The notes under the pieces are model-generated. The model worked only from the letters and a program-made list of their open reading frames with translations. It searched no databases and had not been told where the DNA came from. A DNA stretch of 64,000 nt from an uncultured Shimia sp. (lineage in GTDB: Bacteria > Pseudomonadota > Alphaproteobacteria > Rhodobacterales > Rhodobacteraceae). A program made the position numbers and the translations under genes. Location: the NCBI RefSeq assembly GCF_947493595.1, contig NZ_CANLRL010000010.1, positions 1-64,000 on the forward strand, given 5' to 3'. Positions 7,642-15,227 of the stretch are shown here, in pieces. The stretch's first letter is position 1. Each line of letters opens with the position of its first letter.

Positions 7642-8668
7642 GGCCGTTGCCTTGCATGTCGATCATTACCTTAAAAATGTCTTGGCGATTGGCTTCCCAG
7701 AAGGGGAAGGCCTTCGCGGCGTCATCCCAAGAGAAGACGCGCGAAATGATTTTTTGAGACAATCCGGGCGTCGCTTGGAGATGGTCGATAACCGCCTCAA
7801 AATCGGTGCGTGTCGCATTTCGAGAGCCCATGATGTCGAGCTCCTTGAGATTGAACAGTGATGTGTTGTAGCTCACTTCAGATTTTGCGTAGCCGACATA
7901 AACCACGCGCCCGCCAAAACAGGCCAGATCCACCGCGCTGCGAAAGGTTTCGGGCAAGCCAACAGCTTCGATGACAACATCTGCGCCATGTCCATCGGTG
8001 AGTGCGGCCACGCGATCGGACAAAGACTCCGTGAGCGGGTTGATAATGTCTTGCACGCCGAGATTGCGCAGCGTTGCCTTCTTGGCGTCACTGATTTCAA
8101 CCACAATCACCCGTGCGCCGCGCGCCAGTGCGCCAACAACGGCACCGACGCCAATCATACCTGCGCCGAGGACAACCACGGTGTCGTGTTGGGTGACCGT
8201 GCCGCGTTGAACCGCGTGAAACCCAACGGACAAAGGCTCCACTAAGGCTTGTTCATGCAGGGAAAGCTGGTCGTTCAGGATCAAGCGATCATAGGGAACA
8301 ACCAATTGGGACGCCATGCCACCGTCACGTTGCACGCCAAGTGTTTCGTTGAATTTACAAGCGTTTGGACGTCCTGTACGGCAGGCTGAGCATTGTTTGC
8401 AAGCGGTATAGGGGATCACAATTGCCTTGGCGCCAGGTGCGCATTTGACTGGTACATCCTGCCCGTATTGCACAATGGTTCCACCAATTTCATGGCCCGG
8501 AATACGAGGCAACGTCGCCAGCGGATTCAGGCCCCGATATGTATTGAGATCGCTGCCACACAGACCAACACACCCAACCTCTAAGAGGACGTCTTGCGGA
8601 CCCAGGTTTGGCGTCTCCACCGTGGTGAAGGCAGTTTCGCCAATAGAGGTGATGGCCATTGCTTGCAT
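7634..8668 (-). CDS. Zinc-dependent alcohol dehydrogenase (MDR family)
   Basis: The product is 344 residues of medium-chain zinc dehydrogenase, sorbitol/threonine dehydrogenase type. The catalytic zinc ligands are Cys in GLCGSD and the His-Glu of PGHEIGG. The four structural-zinc cysteines are in CKQCSACRTGRPNAC, and the nucleotide-binding GAGMIG follows. It would oxidise a secondary alcohol of a sugar or sugar acid with NAD. The start is uncertain: the ATG at 8668 is preferred to one at 8716, which sits in the loop of a strong hairpin. Neither has a clear ribosome binding site, and 8659 is a further option. It is the first catabolic gene after the transporter genes. Confidence 0.8.
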   Translation of the reverse strand: MQAMAITSIGETAFTTVETPNLGPQDVLLEVGCVGLCGSDLNTYRGLNPLATLPRIPGHEIGGTIVQYGQDVPVKCAPGAKAIVIPYTACKQCSACRTGRPNACKFNETLGVQRDGGMASQLVVPYDRLILNDQLSLHEQALVEPLSVGFHAVQRGTVTQHDTVVVLGAGMIGVGAVVGALARGARVIVVEISDAKKATLRNLGVQDIINPLTESLSDRVAALTDGHGADVVIEAVGLPETFRSAVDLACFGGRVVYVGYAKSEVSYNTSLFNLKELDIMGSRNATRTDFEAVIDHLQATPGLSQKIISRVFSWDDAAKAFPFWEANRQDIFKVMIDMQGNGHD

Positions 8669-8702
8669 GGGTTTTAGCGTCTTTCGAATTGGATTGGGAA
8701 CA

Positions 8703-8726
8703 GCCGCCTGCCACATGGCAGGCGGC
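8703..8726 (-). other. Strong hairpin between binding-protein and dehydrogenase genes
   Basis: GCCGCCTGCC (8703-8712) pairs perfectly with GGCAGGCGGC (8717-8726) around a 4-base loop. It begins 15 bases past the binding-protein stop codon, inside the operon, with no T-run after it on the minus strand. Such hairpins often protect the upstream message from 3' decay, giving more binding protein than downstream enzymes. That is inference from position. Partial termination is the alternative. Confidence 0.6.
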
Positions 8727-8740
8727 CAGAGTGACAGGGC

Positions 8741-9652
8741 TTACTTGAACTCGCCGACGTTGTCGGACGTGATCAAAATGCCATCAATAGGTGTGAAGCT
8801 CGGGACCTCTTCGCCTTTGATTAGGCCAATGAGGTTTGACACAGCTTCGGCACCCATACGCGCGTTGTCCTGCTTGATCGTCGCAGCTTGCTCGCCCGCT
8901 TCGATGGAGACAAGGTTGGCGGGGTTGCCGTCAAAGCCAACGATGACCAGGTCATCAATTTTGCCAAGCTCAGTGGCCGCCGATACGGCAGCAAGAGCGC
9001 CCGGATCCCAGGCCGAGAAGATGGCTTTGATGTCCGAGTTGGACTGCAAGAAGTTCACTGTGGTCTCATAGGCGCAGGCGTCTTGCCAGTCACAGATCTG
9101 GAAAATCACTTCGTGGCCGGCAGCTTCCGCTGCGTTTTTCACGCCGTCACGGCGCGCATTGCCGGTCTGGTGACCCGCAGATCCGCCAAGAATGAGGACA
9201 GAACCGCTGTCCAGTTTGTCGACAATATAGCTGCCAGCAATCGAGGCCGCCGCGAGGTTGTCGGTCTGAACCAGGCTGGCGACATGCTCATGTTCGATGC
9301 CAGTGTCGACGGCAACAACGGGAATGCCTTTGCGCTTGGCGTTGTCCAGCGACGCATCAAAGGCGCGGTTGTCCACAGACCCAATAATGATGCCATCAAC
9401 ACCCATATTAATCGCACGATCCACAGCATCTTTTTGCGCTGCAGCGTCCGCAGAAGACGCTGTCAGATCAATGAGTTCGACACCCATTTCTTCCGCCTGA
9501 GCTGCCGCAGACTTCGCCACGCCAATCCAAAAAGTGTTGTCTGTTGAATAACCGGTATACGCGATGCGCAGATCATCTGCGAAGGCGGCTCCTGCGGTCA
9601 ATGCGGATACCGCGACAGATGCCACCATCCCCTTGAGTGCTTTGATTTTCAT
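8741..9652 (-). CDS. Sugar ABC transporter substrate-binding protein (CUT2/RbsB type)
   Basis: This 303-residue periplasmic protein is of the ribose/galactose-binding family. The signal peptide is the first 24 or so residues (MKIKALKGMVASV...AAFA). Mature segments such as YTGYSTDNTFWIGVAKS, GIIIGSVDN and VAVDTGIEH are typical of the two-lobed pentose/hexose receptors. It captures the sugar in the periplasm and delivers it to the permease. GGGAGG lies just upstream of the ATG at 9652, which fixes the start against longer frames. The gap to the permease gene is about 100 bases. Substrate specificity cannot be read; the operon suggests a 6-deoxyhexose or similar aldose. Confidence 0.9.
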   Translation of the reverse strand: MKIKALKGMVASVAVSALTAGAAFADDLRIAYTGYSTDNTFWIGVAKSAAAQAEEMGVELIDLTASSADAAAQKDAVDRAINMGVDGIIIGSVDNRAFDASLDNAKRKGIPVVAVDTGIEHEHVASLVQTDNLAAASIAGSYIVDKLDSGSVLILGGSAGHQTGNARRDGVKNAAEAAGHEVIFQICDWQDACAYETTVNFLQSNSDIKAIFSAWDPGALAAVSAATELGKIDDLVIVGFDGNPANLVSIEAGEQAATIKQDNARMGAEAVSNLIGLIKGEEVPSFTPIDGILITSDNVGEFK

Positions 9653-9753
9653 TGGTCTTCCTCCCTTTGGCTTTTTAAAGTGCCCGAGGTTCGGGCGGTC
9701 TTTTCCCGCGGGCGCTCCTCCACGCCCGTCAGAATTCTCAAATTTGATGTGCG

Positions 9754-10746
9754 CTAGCGGCTTGGTCGGCGCCAAACGTCCCAGTAGACGGCGACAATGA
9801 TGATGATGCCGATGGCGATGCGCTGAACCGAGGTTCCGACGCCGAGATAGGACAGCCCCACGATGATGGTCTGCATGATCAGCATGCCGATCAGGGTTTT
9901 CCCAACTCCGCCGCGGCCGCCAAACAGGCTTGTGCCACCAATCACCACAGCAGCGATTGCAAACAGCTCATAGCTCTGACCGCGCGCTGGCATTGCGAAG
10001 TTCAGCTTGGAGACTTCAAGGATGGCTGCAGTCGCAGCGAGAACCCCGCCCAACATGTAGTAGTAGATCCGGCTCTTACGCACGTTGACACCTGACAGGC
10101 GGGCCACCTCTTCGTTGCCTCCGATGGCAAAAGCATGGTTGCCCAAGCGTGTCTTTGTGAGGAACAGACCGGTCAGAAGCGCCACGCCAAACATGATGAG
10201 CATTGGCACCAGGTAGCCCGAGCCCAACATTTGAAAGCTCTCGGGAAACCGCGACAGATCCCGCCCACTCGCAAGGATTTCGGCGATCCCTTTATAGGCT
10301 GTAAGCCCACCCAGCGTGACGATGAAGGCTGGCACTTTGGTGAATACCTGAATGGTGCCATTGAGTGCGCCCATTGCGGCGCCAGCCATCAGCCCAATGA
10401 GGACCGCAACCAGCACTGGCAGTTGATATTCAGCCAAAGCAATGCCCACGATGACGCCCACAACCGCAAAGATTGAGCCGACAGAAAGGTCCAACCCGCC
10501 GGATATCAGCACAACCGTGGTGCCGCAGGCGAGGATGGCAAGAATGGAGGCCTGGCCAAAAATCGACAACAGTGTGTCGAGACTTCGGAACGGCTCAGAC
10601 AAGACGAAAAACACCAAGTAAATCAAAACAAGCGCCGCCAAAACTTGCCAAATCTGCAGGAACTGATGTCTCAGGATTGCAAAGCTGGAACCGTCCGCGG
10701 CGGGTGTGGAAATCTGGGTTGAAGAGTTTTGAGTCATGTCTGTCAT
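9754..10746 (-). CDS. Sugar ABC transporter permease (RbsC type)
   Basis: This 330-residue inner-membrane protein has about eight to ten hydrophobic segments. It carries the CUT2 permease signatures GGLDLSVGSIFAVVG and GGTSLFGGRGGVGKT. It forms the sugar channel, probably as a homodimer, and pairs with the ATPase encoded one base upstream. Two in-frame ATGs (10746 and 10737) are possible; the first sits directly behind the ATPase stop codon. As in other CUT2 systems, a single permease gene is present. Confidence 0.9.
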   Translation of the reverse strand: MTDMTQNSSTQISTPAADGSSFAILRHQFLQIWQVLAALVLIYLVFFVLSEPFRSLDTLLSIFGQASILAILACGTTVVLISGGLDLSVGSIFAVVGVIVGIALAEYQLPVLVAVLIGLMAGAAMGALNGTIQVFTKVPAFIVTLGGLTAYKGIAEILASGRDLSRFPESFQMLGSGYLVPMLIMFGVALLTGLFLTKTRLGNHAFAIGGNEEVARLSGVNVRKSRIYYYMLGGVLAATAAILEVSKLNFAMPARGQSYELFAIAAVVIGGTSLFGGRGGVGKTLIGMLIMQTIIVGLSYLGVGTSVQRIAIGIIIIVAVYWDVWRRPSR

Positions 10747-10747
10747 C

Positions 10748-11527
10748 TCAAGCGGCCTTGTCTTCGGTGGCGCCGGTGATCAAGCCAACAAGCGCATCGC
10801 CATCCACGTCTTTCACGTCGCGAACTGCCGCCAGACGGCCAAGACGTAAAACCATGACGCGATCACAATAATTCATGACATGCTGCATGTTGTGCGTGAT
10901 CATAATCACAGACAGCCCGTGGTCTTTCAGGGAGCGCACCAGATCCATCGCCATTTTGCTTTCTCGGACACCCAGCGCAGCGGTTGGCTCGTCCAAAATG
11001 GCAATGCGCTTGCCAAACATCACGGTTTTGGCCAAGGCCACCGCCTGTCGCTGGCCACCCGAGAAGGCTTCAGCCTCGCGATAAATGTCAGCGATGCGAA
11101 TATCGAGTTTTTGAAACAGCGCGCGGATTTCAGCGTCCATTTTGCCAAAGTCGAGAGTGCCAAAAAGGCGCCCTAAAATATCATCTCTGACAATTTCTCG
11201 CCCGAGAAACATGTTCTTGGTGATGGACAGCTCGTTGACCAAGGCCAAATCCTGATAGACCGTTTCGATGCCTGCGGCTTTTGCTTCCGTTGGCGAATTG
11301 ATCTGCACCACCCGGCCGTCCATTTCAATGGTTCCGGAGGTCTTGGAAATTGCCCCGGTCAAAGCTTTGATCAACGTTGATTTACCGGCGCCGTTGTCTC
11401 CAACAACCGCCAATACTTCTCCCTCGCGCAAATCAAGATCCACGTCTTCGAGTGCGACCACTCCACCGTAGTGCTTGCTAACGCCTCGAGCGTGCAGAAT
11501 AGTTTTGTCGCCGACTTGGCTGGCCAT
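10748..11527 (-). CDS. Sugar ABC transporter ATP-binding protein (FrcA-like)
   Basis: This 259-residue ATPase has Walker A GDNGAGKST, Q-loop YQDLALV, signature SGGQRQ, Walker B AILDEPTAAL and the switch histidine ITHN. It has one nucleotide-binding domain, unlike the duplicated RbsA/XylG type, so it should act as a homodimer, as in the fructose Frc system. The start at 11527 follows GGGAGA with good spacing; an upstream in-frame start would extend into the promoter. It is the first gene of the twelve-gene sugar operon. Confidence 0.9.
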   Translation of the reverse strand: MASQVGDKTILHARGVSKHYGGVVALEDVDLDLREGEVLAVVGDNGAGKSTLIKALTGAISKTSGTIEMDGRVVQINSPTEAKAAGIETVYQDLALVNELSITKNMFLGREIVRDDILGRLFGTLDFGKMDAEIRALFQKLDIRIADIYREAEAFSGGQRQAVALAKTVMFGKRIAILDEPTAALGVRESKMAMDLVRSLKDHGLSVIMITHNMQHVMNYCDRVMVLRLGRLAAVRDVKDVDGDALVGLITGATEDKAA

Positions 11528-11574
11528 TTTTAGTTCTCCCTGCAAAGCATTTTTCGAAAGCTTTGGTTTTCTAT

Positions 11575-11603
11575 CTATAAAAAACACATGATGAGTCGGT
11601 CAA
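11575..11603 (-). promoter_or_regulatory. Predicted promoter of the sugar operon
   Basis: On the minus strand, TTGACC (11603-11598) matches the -35 consensus at five of six positions. A 17-base spacer follows, then TTATAG (11580-11575) as the -10; shifting one base gives TATAGA with an 18-base spacer. The start codon lies about 50 bases downstream. This is the only promoter-like pair I see between the first operon gene and the gene-free region. Confidence 0.5.
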
Positions 11604-11627
11604 ATGTTTTTTTTATTTAAAAAACAT
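11604..11627. promoter_or_regulatory. Perfect inverted repeat abutting the -35, candidate GntR operator
   Basis: ATGTTTTTT (11604-11612) and AAAAAACAT (11619-11627) form a perfect 9-bp inverted repeat with a 6-base AT spacer. It ends exactly where the predicted -35 begins. A related half-site, AAAAAACACAT (11579-11589), overlaps the -10 side of the spacer. This layout fits a regulator that acts on the operon promoter, and the GntR protein encoded within the operon is the obvious candidate. Binding is inferred. Confidence 0.5.
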
Positions 11628-11846
11628 ATTTTTCCGACGGAAAAACTGCGACTTGTTTTTTTCATTAAACTTAATGCCTTACACGCGATCTACGTACATG
11701 AAGTTACCGATTAAAGCTTGCCATTGCGCATGCACGCTTTAATCAAGGAAACGGCAGTATCATCCCGATATTTGGTTAATCGCGCAAATCTGGCTACAAA
11801 AAGACTCGCAGCAAGTGTCGGCTCTCTGCCCATGTTCCAATCAGGT

Positions 11847-11962
11847 ATGTCCGCTTATGACTGGCAGAAGACGTTAGGGTGGTTTCCGACAACGGTAATC
11901 GCGCATAGCGGCCTTTCGTGACATAGGCAGCAAACGTCTGCTTTCCGCCCCCTTCTGCCCGT
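11847..11962 (+). repeat. Non-coding dispersed repeat, copy B
   Basis: This copy opens with ATGTCCGCTT at 11847. About 80 bases later it has GCAGCAAACG...CTGCTTTCCGCCC, matching the landmarks of copy A (243-360) in order and orientation, with similar spacing. Over the better-conserved 33-34 bases the two agree at roughly three quarters of positions with one indel; the middle is much more diverged. No coding potential is evident. The two copies bracket the recombinase gene and the whole sugar operon. Confidence 0.5.
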
Positions 11963-12147
11963 GCGAGGATCGGTGGCGCGCAGCGCGCAGGTCATCCAGG
12001 GTTCCCGGGTAACATCCTCATTGAGATTATTGATGTTGTAGGCTCACATGGTGTTCTGCAAGGCAGAGATAAAATTGACCAGGAATATGACGGCTCGCTT
12101 TAGGGGTGTCTTAGGGCTTATCGGGTTTTCACAATTGGGTGGGGTAT

Positions 12148-12195
12148 TTTTTGTGGTACAAACTCATGAGTTATACTTTTTTACTTTTTGTGGTA
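12148..12195 (+). repeat. Diverged tandem direct repeat, 37-base period
   Basis: TTTTTGTGGTA occurs at 12148-12158 and again at 12185-12195. The following 17 bases are also partly alike (AACT and a GxG spacing are shared). It could be a relic of a tandem duplication or a pair of binding sites. No function is supported. Confidence 0.35.
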
Positions 12196-12384
12196 GTAAC
12201 TTACGGGACTTAAGAGGCGGACATCTCCTCCGCCATCACAGTTCCAAAGATTTTGGTGTGCGACTGTGTTTTATCTCAAACCTTAAACGACCCCAAAGGC
12301 TTGTAGGATTGTGCCACCTGATGCTTTGCGTTGTGGTGTTCTGGCCTTTGCGCTTTGATGGCGGCAAACAAGGAGGGAGCTTTG

Positions 12385-12993
12385 ATGCTGACGTTGGATC
12401 ATTTGGCTGTAGCAGGCGAAACGCTTGAGGCAGCTGTGGCGCATGTAGAAGTGGCGCTGGGCGTAAAGATGGGTCCCGGTGGGGAACATGACCATTTTGG
12501 CACACACAATCAGCTGATTGGCCTTGCGGACGGGCTGTATCTGGAGGCGATTGCCGCCAATCCGTCGGCCGGGGCTCTGCCTTATCCGCGTTGGTTTGAC
12601 TTGGATCGGTTGCAGGGTGCGCCGCGTCTGGGGAACTGGATTTGCCGCACGGACGATATGGACAAAGAACTGGCGCGCTTTGATGTGGACGCAGGCAAGG
12701 TGGTGCATCTGACGCGCGGGGACCTGCGCTGGCGAATGGCCGTGCCGAACAGCGGTGTACTGCCGTTTGACAACCGCTTTCCCGCTCTTATTCAGTGGGA
12801 TGTGGTGGTGACACCGGCAGAAATTCTGACACCTTCAGGTGTGGCACTCACGCGGCTGGAAGTGGCGCACCCTGACGCGGAGGCGTTGAGAGCCTGTGTT
12901 GGACTGGCCGATCCTCGCGTGGCTTTTGTGCCTGGCGAGGCCGCATTGCAGGCCACCTTTGACACCCCACATGGCACGCGGGTGTTGCGGTGA
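12385..12993 (+). CDS. VOC/glyoxalase-like domain protein
   Basis: This 202-residue protein is of the glyoxalase-like type, with a clear N-terminal vicinal-oxygen-chelate pattern (LTLDHLAVAGETLEAAVAHV, GGEHDHFGTHNQLIGL). The His near residue 5 and Glu in YLEAIA are positioned like metal ligands of that fold. The reaction is unknown. AGGAGGG, seven bases before the ATG, fixes the start at 12385. It overlaps the following acetyltransferase gene by four bases (GTGA), so the two are co-translated. This begins a run of five plus-strand genes. Confidence 0.75.
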   Translation: MLTLDHLAVAGETLEAAVAHVEVALGVKMGPGGEHDHFGTHNQLIGLADGLYLEAIAANPSAGALPYPRWFDLDRLQGAPRLGNWICRTDDMDKELARFDVDAGKVVHLTRGDLRWRMAVPNSGVLPFDNRFPALIQWDVVVTPAEILTPSGVALTRLEVAHPDAEALRACVGLADPRVAFVPGEAALQATFDTPHGTRVLR

Positions 12994-13466
12994 TCCTACG
13001 TGATGCAACAGGCGCGGATGCCGCGGCGATTGCCGACATCTGGAACCGCGAAATCCGCGAAGGGGTCAGCACGTTTAACACCGTCGAAAAAGAGTTGGGA
13101 GCGTTGAAGGCTTTGATTGCGTCAGAGGCCGTGTTCAAGGTTGCCGAGAGTGACGGTATGGTCTTGGGCTTTGCCACCTTTGGTCCGTTTCGAAGCGGCC
13201 CCGGCTATATGCGGACAATGGAACACACAATCTATCTGGCAGAGCGTGCGCGTGGCAAAGGTCTGGGGCGTGTTCTGGTGGATACCTTGGAGGCCGAGGC
13301 CAAAGCGCGCGGTGTTCATGTTTTGGTGGCAGGCGTAGGCGGAGAGAATGCCGGTGGCATTGCGTTCCATAAACAGCTTGGGTTTGTTGAGGTCGGGCGG
13401 ATGCCTCAGGTTGGGCAAAAATTTGATCGCTGGATGGACTTGGTGCTGTTGCAAAAAATGCTGTGA
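12990..13466 (+). CDS. GNAT-family N-acetyltransferase (phosphinothricin acetyltransferase-like)
   Basis: This 158-residue acetyltransferase resembles the Pat/Bar group: an N-terminal DAAAIADIWNREI, then the acetyl-CoA-binding A motif as RARGKGLGRVLVDTL. It should transfer an acetyl group from acetyl-CoA to an amine; the family acts on phosphinothricin-like amino acids such as methionine sulfoximine. The GTG start overlaps the TGA of the VOC-protein gene. The true acceptor cannot be read from sequence. Confidence 0.8.
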   Translation: MILRDATGADAAAIADIWNREIREGVSTFNTVEKELGALKALIASEAVFKVAESDGMVLGFATFGPFRSGPGYMRTMEHTIYLAERARGKGLGRVLVDTLEAEAKARGVHVLVAGVGGENAGGIAFHKQLGFVEVGRMPQVGQKFDRWMDLVLLQKML

Positions 13467-13508
13467 CGCAGCACTGGCCATTTGGTTAAGAAGCGCTAAG
13501 GTGGCGGC

Positions 13509-14186
13509 ATGTCAATTTGGTCCCGCATATCGCAGGCGTTGTCTGCTCTGAGTCAGGGGGAGTCGCTCTCCTCTGTGTTTGATCATCTGCGCGCACCGCC
13601 GGAGCGGTCGGTGGCGTTCACCATCGCAGTGATTGCTCTGGGCGCGAAGATGGCCAAGGCTGATGGGTTGGTGACCCGAGATGAGGTTACGGCCTTTCGC
13701 GAAGTTTTCCAGATTGCACAGAAAGACGAGGCCAACGCGGCCAAGGTATTTAATATGGCGCGTCAGGATGTGGCGGGTTTTGAAGAATACGCCACGCGCA
13801 TCAAAGGCATGTTTGGGGCGGTGCATGGGCGACCTGACGACTTGATGGAAGGGTTGTTTCACATCGCGGTGGCGGATGGGGAGTATCATCCAAACGAAGA
13901 TGCCTTTCTTGCGAGGGTGGCGGAAATCCTTGGGGTTGAAGACCATGCGTTCAAAGCCATGCGGGCGCGATTTGTGCCGGATGCGGAGGCGGATCCTTAC
14001 ACGGTATTGGGCGTGACGCCGGAGATGTCGATGGACGAGATCCGCAAAGAGTGGCGCAAATTGGTGAGGGAAACGCATCCAGACGCCATGATTGCGCGCG
14101 GTGTGCCGGAAGAAGCGGTCAAGATTGCCGAGAAGCGCATGATTGATATCAACCGTGCCTGGGACCAGATCAACGAGGCGGCGTGA
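13509..14186 (+). CDS. TerB-like plus J-domain protein (DjlA-like)
   Basis: The product is 225 residues. Residues about 30-150 form a TerB-like helical domain (AVIALGAKMAKADGLVTRDE, FHIAVADGEYHPNEDAFL). Residues about 160-225 form a J domain with the Hsp70-stimulating HPD tripeptide (ETHPDAM). It should act as a DnaK co-chaperone. DjlA of E. coli has the same order with an N-terminal membrane anchor; no strong membrane segment is visible here, so it is probably cytoplasmic. Its stop overlaps the start of the next gene. Confidence 0.85.
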   Translation: MSIWSRISQALSALSQGESLSSVFDHLRAPPERSVAFTIAVIALGAKMAKADGLVTRDEVTAFREVFQIAQKDEANAAKVFNMARQDVAGFEEYATRIKGMFGAVHGRPDDLMEGLFHIAVADGEYHPNEDAFLARVAEILGVEDHAFKAMRARFVPDAEADPYTVLGVTPEMSMDEIRKEWRKLVRETHPDAMIARGVPEEAVKIAEKRMIDINRAWDQINEAA

Positions 14187-15211
14187 TGCGAATTGCCACG
14201 TATAACGTGGAGTGGTTCTCAAGCCTGTTTGATGATCAAAATCAGTTGCTTATGGATGACGGCTGGTCTGGTCGTAATGGAGTCACACGGGCGCAGCAGA
14301 TTGAGGCCGTGGGAACTGTGTTCACTGCGTTGGATGCGGATGCGGTGATGGTGGTTGAAGCGCCGGACCAGGGCAGCAAGCGCGATACGGTTATAGCGCT
14401 GGAGCGGTTTGCGGCGGCGTTTGAACTGCGGGCGAACAAGGCGGTTTTGGGATTTGCCAACACGACACAGCAAGAGATTGCGCTATTGTATGACCCCACG
14501 GTGTTGACGCCTACGCATGATCCGCGCGGGGAGATCACGGGGAAGCACGGGGCCACAGGCGCACCACGGTTTGACGGTGTGTTGCGGCTGGATCTGGATG
14601 TGGATGCCAAAGAGGATTTGGTGGTGTTTTCCAAGCCACCACTGGAATTGGACGTGACAACTGCGGCAGGGCGCGAGCTGCGTGTGATTGGGGCACATCT
14701 GAAATCCAAAGCGCCCCATGGCGCGCGCAATCGCGATGAGGTGATGAAAATATCCATCGCCAACCGGCGCAAACAATTGGCGCAGGCGATCTGGCTGCGG
14801 CGCCGGATTGAGGAAGAACTGGCGGCGGGGGAGGATGTGATCCTTTTGGGGGATCTCAATGATGGTCCAGGGCTGGATGCGTTTGAAGACCTGTTTGGGA
14901 GGTCGTCGGTAGAGATTTTGTTGGGCAGCAACGGCGGTGCGCGCATGTATGATCCACATGCGGCGATGGCGTTGCGTCATAAGTTGGCGGCGCAGCCAAC
15001 AACGGCGCGGTTTCATCTCGAGCGTGAGGGGCGTTATCTTAATGCGCTGTTGGATTACGTCATGGTGTCAGAGGCGCTGCGATCGGCGAACCCACGCTGG
15101 CGGATTTGGCATCCGTTTGAAGATCATACATGCTGGGACATGCCAGAGCTGCGCAATGCGCTGCTGATGGCATCGGACCATTTTCCGGTGGTTTTGGATA
15201 TCGATATTTGA
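14186..15211 (+). CDS. Endonuclease/exonuclease/phosphatase-family protein
   Basis: This 341-residue metal-dependent phosphodiesterase-fold protein has the family marks TYNVEWF near the N-terminus, VVEAPD, GAHLKSK, LLGDLNDGPG and a C-terminal SDHFPV with the catalytic histidine. The fold covers nucleases, sphingomyelinases and inositol phosphatases, and no signal peptide is seen, so the substrate is open. The ATG at 14186 overlaps the TGA of the J-domain gene (TGATG). A GTG three bases earlier is an alternative. Confidence 0.8.
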   Translation: MRIATYNVEWFSSLFDDQNQLLMDDGWSGRNGVTRAQQIEAVGTVFTALDADAVMVVEAPDQGSKRDTVIALERFAAAFELRANKAVLGFANTTQQEIALLYDPTVLTPTHDPRGEITGKHGATGAPRFDGVLRLDLDVDAKEDLVVFSKPPLELDVTTAAGRELRVIGAHLKSKAPHGARNRDEVMKISIANRRKQLAQAIWLRRRIEEELAAGEDVILLGDLNDGPGLDAFEDLFGRSSVEILLGSNGGARMYDPHAAMALRHKLAAQPTTARFHLEREGRYLNALLDYVMVSEALRSANPRWRIWHPFEDHTCWDMPELRNALLMASDHFPVVLDIDI

Positions 15212-15227
15212 GTTGGGAAAAGCTGTC

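Larger units (their letters stand above)
11528..12384. other. Gene-free stretch upstream of the sugar operon
   Basis: About 850 bases without a supportable gene separate the operon start from the VOC-protein gene. It contains the operon promoter and inverted repeat, repeat copy B (11847-11962), a short diverged direct repeat built on TTTTTGTGGTA (12148-12158 and 12185-12195, period 37) and a 6-bp hairpin at 12216-12234. Frames that read through it lack ribosome binding sites. AGGAGGG at 12371-12377 belongs to the next gene. Confidence 0.6.

Noticed and set aside
13485-13505. TTAAGAAGCGCTAAG before the TerB/J-domain gene as a CtrA site.
   Set aside because: Spacing is right but the second half-site has a mismatch, and there is no other support.
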